Shown piece by piece: positions 12,302 through 22,900 of a DNA stretch of 64,000 nucleotides (position 1 is its first letter; each line of letters starts with the position of its first letter). The notes beneath the pieces are model-generated. The model was not told the origin of the DNA and searched no databases. It saw nothing but the letters and a program-made list of their open reading frames with translations. A program made the translations under genes and the position numbers. The DNA comes from Dichotomocladium elegans (Eukaryota; Mucoromycota; Mucoromycetes; Mucorales; Lichtheimiaceae), in the NCBI GenBank assembly GCA_025716815.1, contig JAIXMN010000005.1, positions 310,001 through 374,000 on the forward strand, read 5' to 3'.

Positions 12302-12535
12302 TTAGAAATAGTTGGAAAGCTGCTCTTCCAAAGAGAGATATGTCATCGTGGCATGCGATTTGTTTGTCTCTGGGTCGGATCGCTCTTGACCGAACTTAGG
12401 ACAGTGGATAGTATCCTCGAACATGGAAAGACCGCAGCGGTTGGAGAGGACATCGTCATCCCGTGGATACACCAATGCTGATTCTGCAGAAGCTTGTCTG
12501 GCTGATATGGCGACAGAGAGACGGACGTTCACGAT
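12302..12535 (-). CDS. Unrecognised short coding-like ORF
   Basis: Open minus-strand frame of about 78 codons without an ATG at its beginning, ending LSLEEQLSNYF then stop. Composition is protein-like (VYPRDDDVLSNRCGLSMF, EDTIHCPKFGQERSDPETN) and not low-complexity, so it may be the last exon of a gene, or a remnant. I do not recognise it and could not find an upstream exon with confidence. It sits at the edge of a decayed transposon island. Confidence 0.3.
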   Translation of the reverse strand: MVNVRLSVAISARQASAESALVYPRDDDVLSNRCGLSMFEDTIHCPKFGQERSDPETNKSHATMTYLSLEEQLSNYF

Positions 12536-13120
12536 CCAGGTATGACTTGTTAAATATCATACACTTATAGACATATTCAAATAATGCTAACCATCCTCAT
12601 TGCAGTTTGATAGAAGTTCGTGATTTATGAACGCAACTAGCCGGTGATACCCAGCCTTTAAACCATTATGCTCATGCATAATTGACCACAATGACAGACT
12701 TGGTTTTTCTTGGATCGTAAAATGGGTGTTACGGATTGTGCAGGATTGAACCTCTCAAGGTAAGAGGTACTGTAGAAGATCGGCATGTCTTCATCAAGTA
12801 GGCAATATCCGCGGTATTTATATCGTTTTGTGGGTAATTTACTTCAAAATTGGGCCAAACTACTGATTCGTCTGTCTCAGGTGGCGACAGAGAAACAACG
12901 CTGACTCTGTCATCATCAACATCGAACTAAACGTCGAAGTCATTGTTGTTTTGCAAGGTTCAGTTATTGGTGACACTAATATCGCTGTCGAATGCCCAAG
13001 CTCCGTTTGCTCTACACGGCTCTCACCTCTTGCTGGATATCCACAGCGATCCCTCAGATGATGTTACATGCTATTGGTTTGCTCAACTAGCCCGCCAAAT
13101 GTGTTCTGGAAACATTCAAA
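12536..13120. other. Left part of transposon island, no clear gene
   Basis: AT-rich sequence with no sustained frame. It may belong to the decayed DDE element to its right, but no terminal inverted repeat or target duplication was identified. Confidence 0.35.
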
Positions 13121-14110
13121 TCTGTGCTAATTATAGACATCGCTACGGATAGGAATGTCACAATAGGGCAAATTCTGTTTTCCATATATCCTGTTGAATG
13201 GCGGGAACTGAGAGATTTTGTAGCAAACGAAAAAATTATACACCATTTTTCAAAATCAAAGTCGCAGGATCGCAAAAATACAAATCGCATTTTTGTCCGG
13301 AAATCTTTACGCGTGATGACAAAGCAAAAGTAGCATACATACACGGAAAGATGTCGCAAATCCATCTCATCCTTATGACTCTTTCTCTTTATAAACTTTT
13401 ACATTTTGAAATGAGCAATCTATTATTTTACAACGATGGCCAAGGTCATGTCGCTGATGAGGAAATGTACTCACTTCAATCCGTTTGTTCTTACACTGAA
13501 TATCTGTGTAGCATATCGTGCAAAGATAACTCTGAGTTTACTCTCACACACATTCCCAAGCGAAAGGATACATACATTCGGATGAAAGAAGCGGGGATCA
13601 AGGGCAGTTACACAGCATACACTGATCAAGGCAAGGTCAGATGTTTCAAACTGGTGTTTGAGGAGGTATTGAGTGCATCAGCTGCAGCAAAACAGCTAGG
13701 ACTCCATGTTCGTTCAGCACAGCGATGGGCATTACAGTAAGAAAAGGACCCTGACAGCATTTTAAGAAACGTAGAAGCAGAGGGCCGATCGTGCATTCTC
13801 AATGAAGAGCATTTATTGTTCTAGAATGCAATTTTCGCTAAAAATAGCCGTACTCAAAAGAATCCTATATCGAGAAGACTAAGTTTATTCTTGGAAAGAA
13901 CAAAGAACTATGGGAGTGTGCTTTCTTTGTCAATGAGCCATTTAGCCTGGGGATTGTAACTCCGAAGCTGGTTATCAAATGGAATAATGAAGTAATGGCT
14001 TTCAGGAGACTCCTGTGTTCTCATTGTAATATTCAGAGAAATTATTCATTATGTACCTACACTTCCTGAACGTATGGATAAGGATGACAGCAGTGTCGTG
14101 TTTTGTTGTG
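13121..14110 (+). pseudogene. Decayed DDE transposase (IS630/Tc1-mariner-like), copy 1
   Basis: Contains a helix-turn-helix block typical of Mucoralean IS630/Tc1-like transposases: YTDQGKVRCFKLVFEEVLSA followed by SAAAKQLGLHVRSAQRW, then a stop. Beyond it, in shifted frames, come DSILRNVEAEGRSCILNEEH and a DDE-like patch with CAFFVNEPF, where a catalytic Asp would be expected and Asn is read. The segment 13291-13700 is clearly homologous to 35066-35480, including non-coding-like parts upstream of the HTH, so both are copies of one family. Multiple stops and frameshifts show it is dead. A Fanzor pseudogene follows directly in the same orientation. Confidence 0.75.
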
Positions 14111-14159
14111 TTGTAAGAGACTGAGAGAGTACGAAAAGAAATACAATCTTCCTATACTA

Positions 14160-16070
14160 CACAAGTGCCGGATATGTATCGGATTATTCTTGAGATGGTC
14201 TCTTGGAATTACTTGTTGGAATTGTTTGGGATTTCATTGTTGATTTCAGACCTCCCTCACGTCGATACAGTGGCCGCCCGTTATAGTGATACCCTCGGTT
14301 CCAGGAAATCGCATCACTATAATGAATTGGAATTACTGCTTACGTGAATAATGTCCACATGCGGTTCGGGCAACACCTTCGGCGTGTCATCAATGTCATC
14401 CTGAATCTTCGTCAGCGAAAAGCCGACCGCAAGCGAGAGTTAATCGCACAGGGCCTAAACCCCGATCAAGTACGCCAGGACCTTTATGAAACCATCACCC
14501 GGCATGCCACAGGATTCAAGCTAGCAATTGCCCGTCGAGGTGTTTTGAGGGAAGACATTAACGCCGAACCTGGATTTCTTCGGGAAGCATACGATATCCT
14601 ACAACCTGTCTTAAACGCTTACCCCCGAAACCACCAATTCCAACACCAGAGTATCTATTACGACGCCAAGGCCAATCCCGTTAAGCATTTCAACGCCTTC
14701 TTCCAGCTTGCACGCGTTTATCAACGGAACGGAATACGCGGATTCAACTGTTTTCCACTTCGTCGCTCGTGGTCACCATGCTACATGGAGATCGATACGA
14801 AAATCCTTTGCTACCATATCCTGGGCTGCAAAATGGAATCCCACACAAGCAATATGGAGTACTGGAGACGTGTTGTAAACCTGAAATCAAGAGCTTTCAA
14901 ACCCCAAGAATCCGAGCTGCTCCAATTCCGTGGGACTATTCACACTGACGGCGTCGGTGTTACTGTGTTCAAGAAGACAAATGGCCTTCAATCGGGTTTC
15001 GGACAGAGATTTGGCATCCAGAGCGAAGATATCGAATACGTCACCCCACAGATAATCCGGAACGAAGACTATAGAGGACAATGGGTCACCATTGATCCTG
15101 GCAGAAGGGACCTGTTGTATTGCGTTCATGAGAACTCGTCACCCGACAACCACCAGACCTTCCGATGTACAAAGCAGCTTCAAGATCATATACGGAAGAC
15201 CAAACGGTAACGCAGACTCCGAGAACGACTCAAGTTAGAGCGACCCGAGGTCGCGTTGGCTGAGCAGAATCTATCTCCGTGCCCAACTACGACGGATACC
15301 TCGCCGCCAAGAATCGGGTCTCTGTAGTTCTCAAGTCTTTCTACGCGACAACCACTACGAACCACCCGAACCCGCAATTTCTTTTTCGAAAACTTCGCCT
15401 GTCAGCGTTTTACAAGAAGCAGCAAGCAGATGAAAAGCTTCTCGACTCTTTGAATGCGAAGTTTGGCAGTAGGTCCGTTTTCGTGATGGGAAATTGATCT
15501 GCGCCGCATACAAGATATCACGAGCCTATCCGTGCTGTCGGCTTCCGGCGGCTGTTGAAGAAGAACAATTGCAATATTTATTTGATCGACGAGTACAAGA
15601 CAAGCAAGTGCTGCCCTGTATGTGACAATGAAAGCTTTGCTACCTTTAAAATGGTTCCTAATCCACGCCCATATCGACGGCCCGACAATCCGCTCACGAT
15701 CTGCCATGGCCTGCTACGGTATGAAGGACGGGCATGTTGTGTTATATTTCCAAAAGATTATAATACAGTATTTTGATGTTTCAATAGATGCACAAATCAA
15801 AACTGTACAGCAGGCATGGCAGAGGGTGTTTGTCAACCAAGGTTATGGAACCGGAATCTGGCGGCGGCTCTCAACATGCATCATATCCTCCGGGGTCTTC
15901 GGGAAGATGGTATCATCCCAGCAAGGTTTCAGAGAAGAAATGCTGCACAAGCATCCGCAGCTGGTGGAAGGCCACACTCACCTTAACCAGAGCAGCGCAG
16001 CGTGAGACTACGACGGGCAAGGCCAGGAAGGCCACGAGGTGCACGCTCTGGCGGGTCGAGACGACCGTAA
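14160..16070 (+). pseudogene. Fanzor (TnpB-like RuvC nuclease) pseudogene
   Basis: Fanzors are eukaryotic relatives of TnpB that cut DNA guided by a transposon-encoded RNA. Visible in order: YVNNVHMRFGQHLRRVINVI (helical N-terminal part, 14341 on), TIHTDGVGVTVF (~14937), RuvC-I VTIDPGRRDL (Asp codon 15094-15096), KLRLSAFYKKQQAD, RuvC-II patch YHEP (Glu codon 15522-15524), IDEYKTSKCCPVC with a second CxxxxC knuckle (CTNQNC), and the RuvC-III patch WNRNLAAALN, where the usual Asp is Asn (codon 15855-15857). The two knuckle halves join only if a 69-bp intron (15719-15787, GTATGA to AATAG) is removed. Lesions: TAA at 15208, a frameshift near 15260-15285, TGA at 15495 (Trp expected). It lies between a DDE remnant and a structured 3' segment. 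Confidence 0.8.
15719..15787 (+). other. Intron in the Fanzor pseudogene
   Basis: Donor GTATGA after codon bases CG, acceptor TTTCAATAG before A TGC ACA. Splicing restores HGLLRCTNQNC, the expected second half of the zinc knuckle. Unspliced, the frame meets a TGA at about 15774. Confidence 0.75.
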
Positions 16071-16165
16071 CCCCAACAAGAATTTTTCGCGTCAGTTATC
16101 GCTGACGCACCCAGGATAACCACAGCCCTTCGGGGCAAGCGCCCTTCCTTTGGAAGGACGGTGTG
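16015..16165 (+). ncRNA. Stem-loop cluster at Fanzor 3' end, candidate guide-RNA scaffold
   Basis: Five perfect small hairpins occur in 137 bp: GGCC/GGCC at 16021-16033; GGTCG-AGA-CGACC at 16054-16066; GCGTCAG-TTATCG-CTGACGC at 16089-16108; GCCC-TTCG-GGGC at 16125-16136 (a UUCG tetraloop if transcribed); CCTTCC-TTT-GGAAGG at 16143-16157. The stretch is GC-rich against AT-rich flanks. In TnpB and Fanzor systems the omega/fRNA scaffold overlaps the nuclease 3' end and runs to the transposon right end, exactly this position. The first two hairpins overlap the arginine-rich Fanzor C-terminal frame. Function is inference; no transcript evidence is available. Confidence 0.5.
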
Positions 16166-16227
16166 TTGTAAGTCAACGGGATTGGAGAAGGCGTAGTGTT
16201 TTCTGCTGACTAACAGGGTTTCATTCA

Positions 16228-16350
16228 TGGATGCGAAATCTTTTTACCTATTGATACGACAAATTTATATAATTCTATGCGACATTTTTCTTGTATTTTG
16301 CACGACATTATTTTATCTTGTTTACGACATTTATTTTTGAAAATAAAGTA
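16228..16350 (+). repeat. AT-rich terminal repeat of the transposon family, copy R1
   Basis: Shares AATCTTTTTACCT, ACGACAAAT and CATTTTTCTTGTATTTT with 37385-37460 in the same orientation, with internal deletions in the other copy. It contains three iterations of a ~22-bp unit starting CGACATT, like protein-binding iterons at a transposon end. It lies just downstream of the Fanzor 3' region and is interpreted as the right end of the element. Confidence 0.6.
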
Positions 16351-16523
16351 TATACTGCATTCTGTCTGACCTCAGAATCGTATTTAGTCATAGCTGTAAA
16401 GAACTTCCTAGGTGGGAATCAGTAGATGGTGTAACATAAGTCATATATGAAGCCTAGTGATTGAGTTACAGCTAAATAATTTATCAACAATCTCCACACC
16501 GTCCGTCAGCGATCACTTTCAAG

Positions 16524-16804
16524 ATGCCTCCTAAGCATGATTCTCAGAGAACGTCCTCCCAGAGAGAAATGGATGAACTACAACGCCAAGTTGTAAGCAT
16601 GGCAAGAAACATTACCACTTTGATGTCGATGGTTAAACACTTGGCGACCCAGATGGCCCTTCAGAGCCAAAACTAGAGGAGATTTCGGCTCAGCTGGCTC
16701 ACCTCATTGAAAAAAGTGCCCAAGCGCCACCAACTTCCCAGCCTCAGGGTCTCACCATAGATGAGAAATTGGTTATCCCTCATCCAATGAACAATCGTAA
16801 ATAA
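16524..16804 (+). pseudogene. Frameshifted small coiled-coil ORF, probable element remnant
   Basis: ATG at 16524 opens 50 codons (MPPKHDSQRTSSQREMDELQ onward) and stops at 16674. A different frame continues the same heptad-like protein (EPKLEEISAQLAHLIEKSA, then VIPHPMNNRK) to a stop at 16802. One frameshift therefore splits a ~93-residue acidic/coiled-coil protein. It resembles N-termini of retroelement gag-like proteins, but I cannot name the family. Confidence 0.4.
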
Positions 16805-17271
16805 TAATGATAACGTACAATAAAGCATAATTCTACACGCAACATGTCATGTCTAAATATTGATGTAATAATTCAGAATATTGCGGTTTTTACAGGACTC
16901 AGCCCATTATACGGACCCTGTAAACCTTAGAAATTCAACTGAAATTTTTTTTGAGGTGTATCCAGTAAATCTTTGAAGTCTGATATTAGTATGGGTTCGC
17001 TATTTACTGGTTCTATAATACTTTATTTTCAAACATCAGGGTTGCATCCCACAACCGTAAAGACCATGTATGTCGAGGAATCATCATGTGGGATGACCGA
17101 AAATGAACAAAGACACCATAGCTGATTCTTCAACGAAGATTATTTATACGGAATCATCGGTTTATGATTTGCCAGCGTGGGAATTTTTTACCCCTTTAAG
17201 TCAATGCGACAGCAGGCCGTATTTAAAGTTATTTATTTTTCTTCTTTCTTCCTTCGTCCACTCGCCGCACA
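16805..17271. other. Intergenic, putative PTPS promoter
   Basis: AT-rich flank of the transposon island leading into the PTPS gene. No gene seen. Confidence 0.4.
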
Positions 17272-17970
17272 ATGCCACCTATTACATACCTTACCCGCAC
17301 TGCTACATTTTCGGCTGCTCATCGCCTTCATTCGCCTCTACTATCTGCCGAAGAAAACCGTGCATTGTATGGCAAATGCAATAATCCTAACTTCCACGGC
17401 CACAATTACAAAGGTTAGAACATTCTTGCTGTGACACACACAGAAGATCAAGGGCTCAAATGACACCTGCTCCATATGAATTCAGTTGAAATTACAATAC
17501 GAGGCGAGGTGGATCCCGAGACAGGCATGGTAGTCAACCTCGTCGACCTGAAAGACTGCATGGAGGCAGCTGTGATGAGTGTCCTGGACCACAAAAACCT
17601 GGTACCTAGACGGAGAAGCAATTATTTTTCATAGAAATGCCCTATTAACCACGTATACACACGAAACAGGATTGCGATGTCGAATATTTTCGAAAAAGAC
17701 CAAGGTACAAAGAATGTATTGTTTTTTTTCGGGCTACTAAGAATAAGATTACTCTTTAGCACAACCGAGAACTTGGCAGTGTTTATATGGTGTAATTTCG
17801 AGTATCATTTTCTAAAGCATCCGGGACGCAAGTCGAGTACTGCACGATTATACAAGGTCAAAATCCATGAGACGGACAGCAATGCAGTGGAATATATGGG
17901 TGAGGGTATAGATGGAATAGATGCAGTGGTGCATCACCAGGAAGCATTGGAAAATGGCAAGTACGCCTAA
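17272..17970 (+). CDS. 6-pyruvoyl-tetrahydropterin synthase
   Basis: Spliced model join(17272..17413,17486..17601,17670..17704,17760..17970), 167 aa. Converts dihydroneopterin triphosphate to 6-pyruvoyl-tetrahydropterin on the route to tetrahydrobiopterin. Zinc-binding and catalytic residues are present: SAAHRLHS (His), then [12 protein letters not shown] (catalytic Cys and two zinc His). DHKNLD and [10 protein letters not shown] are further family hallmarks. Homology is to the eukaryotic PTPS rather than bacterial QueD, judging by [18 protein letters not shown] and [10 protein letters not shown]. The C-terminus is ~20 residues longer than the animal enzyme. Intron phases are consistent across all four exons. 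Confidence 0.95.
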
Positions 17971-18524
17971 GGGAGAGCGGAAGAGGAAGGAGGACCATCG
18001 AGAGGAGTCGGCAATTGTACATTTTAATCCTATATATTATACCGAAATTCATGAACCAGCCGCATTTACTTGCACAGCAGAGGATGCTAATTTTATCAAT
18101 GGACAGAGATGAATTGCAGGATGACGCACAGTCTTGGAAGGCGGGAAACAGTTTGCGATAGTGAACCTCGGATGGTAGTTGAGTGTCTTAAAATCTGGCA
18201 CAATCGCCAAGTGAATTGTGCTGGGATTTTCATATCTTGCAGCTTTTTGCTAAAACTTTGAAGTAATACCCCCATATCAATAAGATTAGTCACGGGTTTG
18301 TTTTTTTTAGCAATATCTGTTCTTCTTCGCTTCAAAATATTCGCTTTTCCCGTGTGCCATCTTGTAAAAGATACAAAACTCCAGAGCAGATCGAGTAAAA
18401 ATCCTAGGAGGCAATATCCCGCTCTGTTGGGTGGCTTATTTCTACGTCACACTGAGAAAATATTTTATCATTGGTCCTTGGTATAGGTTTTATTTCCTCC
18501 TCTTTTGGTCTTTCTACTAACGCC
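17971..18524. other. Intergenic, putative eL19 promoter
   Basis: No gene seen. Pyrimidine-rich tracts (about 18490-18515) precede the split start codon of the eL19 gene. Confidence 0.4.
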
Positions 18525-19445
18525 ATGTGAGTTTGCATTTCTCATTTGTATAAACAACCTGTCGACAGCAACGGACGGGCAAGTGCACATACTTTATCTG
18601 CTGCCATGTCACCATGGTAGGCGGTAATGCGAGCATTTTACTCCTTGATGAATATCATGTTCCGCAGTTGCCAAAAAGGATAAATGTTCAGTTGGTCACT
18701 TCCTCGGGTCGACATCAGCACAATAAGACCATTCCGCTATTTGCAATTAATAATCAGTGATATTCATCCTCCTTGAATATTAGGGTCAACCTCCGCAACC
18801 AGAAACGTTTGGCCGCCTCCGTCCTCAACTGCGGCAAGAGAAAGATCTGGCTCGACCCTAACGAAGTCAAGGAGATCTCCAACGCCAACTCCCGTAAGTA
18901 CCTCGCAAAATGGGAATACTTGAGGCGTTTATAAATACGTACACGTATATGTAACGGAGGGAAAGAAGAAGTGACCAATATGCATGTGTTTACTAGGTGC
19001 CAACATCCGCAAACTCGTCAAGGATGGTTTGATCATCCGCAAGCCCGAGATCAGCCAGTCTCGCTTCCGTGTCCGTGAGCATGCTGCTGCTAAGCGTCTT
19101 GGTCGCCACATGGGCTATGGTAAGCGCAAGGGTACTGCCAATGCCCGTATGAGCACCCAAGTTGTCTGGATGCGTCGCATGCGTGTTCTCCGCCGCCTCC
19201 TCCGCAAGTACAGAGAGGCTGGCAAGATCGACAAGCACCTTTACCACTCTCTCTACCTGAAGTCCAAGGGTAACGGCTTCAAGAACAAGCGTGTTCTTAT
19301 GGAGCACATCCACAAGGCCAAGGCTGAGAAGCAGAGAGAGAAGACTCTTAGCGAACAGGCTGAGATTCTCCGTGCCAAGAACAAGGCTCTTCGTGAACGT
19401 CGCAGACAACGTGCTGAGGAGAAGCAGCAGGCTACCAAACAGTAA
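18525..19445 (+). CDS. RPL19: 60S ribosomal protein eL19
   Basis: Spliced model join(18525..18526,18784..18893,18997..19445), 186 aa. Component of the large cytosolic ribosomal subunit. Sequence is unmistakable: [45 protein letters not shown]-type block [15 protein letters not shown], then a long basic C-terminal helix ending EEKQQATKQ. The first intron (257 bp, GTGAGT to ATTAG) interrupts the start codon itself: AT in exon 1, G in exon 2. Codon use is strongly biased toward C-ending codons (CGC, AAG, GTC), as expected for a highly expressed gene. Confidence 0.96.
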
Positions 19446-19916
19446 ATCGACACCTTTTTGTCCTGATCACCTACACACCTGTCTCTCTCTGTGCATCTCT
19501 CTCTGTCTCTCTTGTCTTTTTTATGCGGAAATAAAGCTAATGCTTTGGGCGAAGAATATATTTGATAATACAACTGCGATAGTGGCAATGGCGACAACGA
19601 CAAACGACATTGGCGGTAGAGTCAACGGGGTTGGTGCACTAGATTCAAACGAAGTGTTCAACCCTATACAATGTATGCTAGATTAATCAGCATCGAGAAG
19701 GAGCTGTAGCTTCATGTATATGCATATGTGCGTAAGATGCAATGCGCGAGGCTTGGAGAGGAAACAGCACTCGTGCTAAGCATGCTTTGGCTTATCTAAG
19801 TATTTTTAACAGTGTTGTTAGTTCACTTCCATCTCTTTTCTCTTTCTCCCTGCCGTTCTTCACTGTCTTGTTCTCTAGAGTCAACTGACAACAGCTTCTT
19901 TCTTCTCTTAATACGC
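19446..19916. other. Intergenic between eL19 and the Rho GEF gene
   Basis: eL19 3' UTR (AATAAA-like AAATAAAG at 19530-19537) and putative promoter of the next gene, ending in CT-rich sequence (19825-19910). No gene seen. Confidence 0.4.
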
Positions 19917-22900
19917 ATGCTCAACCGAGTGAGCTCATCGACGAGCATGACTGTTCCGTACCGCCAAGTATACCCCCTTTCCTCTTCAGCAGACGAGCGG
20001 GCAGATTGCCATGTTAAGGATTACCATGATGCTAGTCTTATACCCGTCCGTACACATCACCGCCCTTTGAGTCTTTCTCGATTGTCATCGCGCTGGTCTC
20101 GAGGCGGCAATCGTCCCAATAGCGCTCCGCTTGCTTCCTCACCCGCCCCGCCTTCACCCCGCTCTTACCGCAGTGTTAGCCCACTCCACCGAACAGGCTC
20201 GAGCCGCTATCAAATTGAGACTGGTGGTTATGGAGCAAACACTAGGCCGCAGACCCCCCTTTCTCAAAAGTCGGTGTCCGGCATTCTCAGCTATCCTGCG
20301 TTGCTCTCCTACATAGCCAACGAGCTGCGACATCGGATTGTGTTAACTGATTGCCAGAAAGACGGAATTGAATATAAAAGTTCTTTTGATGGACAAGAAG
20401 CGGTTGTACGTTGATTGATAGAGAGGTCTGTATAGGTTGCATTTTCCTCACGCATTCACGTTATACATCATTACACGCTATTATATAGGACAAGTTGTTG
20501 CTGATCACACAGTCCCGGGATCGGCACCTGGCCGTCCGTGTAGGACGAGCATTAGAGAGTCAGCGCTTGTTCCATGATGTGAATTACGAGCGGCGCTTAG
20601 TGGATTCTGTTTCTGGGCTTTATCAGTTTGACGACCAGGTCATCATTCCAACGACACATCAGTCCGAGAGTGAATCGCCTGGTGAAGGAGCTACGATAAC
20701 CACGGCGACCACAACATCCAGCAGCTCATCCAATACCGGACTCAAGTCTGCTCCAGGCGGTCTACAGCTCAGCACAAATGACCTCGCATTCTCCGCGCCA
20801 CTCACTGACGGATTTCCTTGCGGGGTCTACACAGAGCTCACACACTGCTATTCGCCTACATGTGCATTTGACCACGAGCCGTGTTACAGCTACTTTTGCC
20901 CAAAGAGAACGCTTGTATCTATTCTGTCTCCTTTCCCTATGCATTTTTAGGATATGCTGCATGTTGATGATTTCGCGTCTATTTATATTAGCGGCGGGAA
21001 CAAAGCAACAGTTATGTCGGGTCCACTGCCACTAGCGGTGATCGAAGATCGAGCTCACTTGACGCTTTTCGGCGCGAAGTCTTTTGGGTCGATACGGTTG
21101 ATTCTACTGTACGCGAATCAATTTCCCGGTCAGAATGGAAACGACAAGAAGCGATTTTCGAATTGATCCATACCGAAGCAAATTTTGTGCGAATCCTCCA
21201 GTACGTGGATGAGGCAAGTGACCCCTCCTCACCGGAAGAAACGCCGTGTGCGCGCCTTTCCCATCATTTATTAGCTAAACCGAGATGGCTCAACAATAAT
21301 ATAGATGTGGATTGAACCTATCTTGGAAAACGCCGATGTTCTTTTTGCAAACGATCTTGAGAGATGTGATCAATTTGTCCGAGACGTGTTTGACAATATC
21401 CGGTCGATCTGTGATGGCCATGTTCAATTTCTCGCAGCGCTACAGGCGCGTCAGCGTGAGCAGTCTATTGTTACACAGATTGGCGATGTCATGATGGAGT
21501 ACGTCGATTATTTTGATCCGTTCATTCAGTATAGTGCAAGTCGCTACAAGGCAAAATTCGTATTTGAACAGGAACGCATGAAGAACAGTGCGTTTGCTGA
21601 ATTCGTAATGGTAACAATGCGTGTGAAGCAATGAAAAAGCACATGAACCTAATGTGTATGTATATTCACACCAGAGAGTGGAAGAGCATCCATCGTCTCA
21701 GCGATTGCCACTTTTCGGTTATTTACAACAACCCACGACGCGCTTGGGGCGCTACAATCTGCTCCTCAATGGCATCTTAAAAGAGACACCCGATAATCAT
21801 CCTGACCGCGAAATAATACCTAAAATTATAAAGATGATCGAGATCATCCTAACACAAATGAATATCAAAACAGGCGAAGCGAAGAATCGGTATGACCTAG
21901 AGCGCATTCAGGCAAATCTGCAATTCAAAAACCCACTTGATCATGTCGTACGTATAGTTTTGGCTCAGCACTGCTACGGCTGCAAATTGCATGCATATGT
22001 ATAGAAAGGATGATGCATGAATGAATGACCGACATAAAAATTCCTGACAGGACCTCGACCTTGGTAACAAAGATAGAAGAATAATCAAAGAAGACAAGCT
22101 CTATAAGTCTCCCAACAACCTCAGCTCGACCGAATTTCAGGTTATCTTGCTCGATAATTACCTTCTTGTAGCACGCGTAAAGCTTGAGAAAGGTTTGCAA
22201 CAGTTTGTCATACAGAGACCTGTAGGTTACAGCAACCGCAGCTTTTCTTTGTTAATAATGCATATCTAAATGCGTAAGATATAGCCAATCCCCGTTGAAT
22301 GGCTTGCTGTTTCAACTTATGAGCCAAAAAAGCCAACTCCTGTTCTGCCCCAGATCCCTGTCACCGTGCCTGCAGGCCTCGGGACTCAGATGCCGCTACG
22401 CCCAGTCATGGAATACCCATATCCCTCCGACAACAATAATAATACGCTCATTGGGCCTATTGGTACGAAAAACCAAACCTTTCCAATCACCTTTCAGCAT
22501 CTAGGTCGACATGGCTCAGGCAGTTTTACCTTGTATGCTGCTTCTAAACCTGCTCAGAAGCCTTTATTGGAAAAGATAAAGGCGCTCCAGGACTACAGGA
22601 ACAACTCGCGTGTGGCCTTGAAAATGATTACGGCAGTCAAAGAACACGAAATTTTTGTCACAAACAAATCGAATCACATGGTGACTTTTAGTATGTGTCA
22701 AACGAATTCGCCCTTTGGATGGCTGGGATATCTGATAGGATCGAATAGATAACGGACGCCAGTATGTTCTTGCAACTAACGATGGGGTCTACGTGGGTCA
22801 CATGGAACGGTCTAGTCCGCCGCGCCGAGTGCTTGCACTTGAACGAGTGACTCAGGTCGAAGTTCTTGAAGGCGCACAGAAGCTACTAGTGCTTGCTGAT

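Noticed and set aside
13198..13740. Continuous 180-codon ORF treated as a functional gene
   Set aside because: It ends right after the HTH with the rest of the transposase in broken frames, and a homologous copy is also broken; treated as pseudogene.
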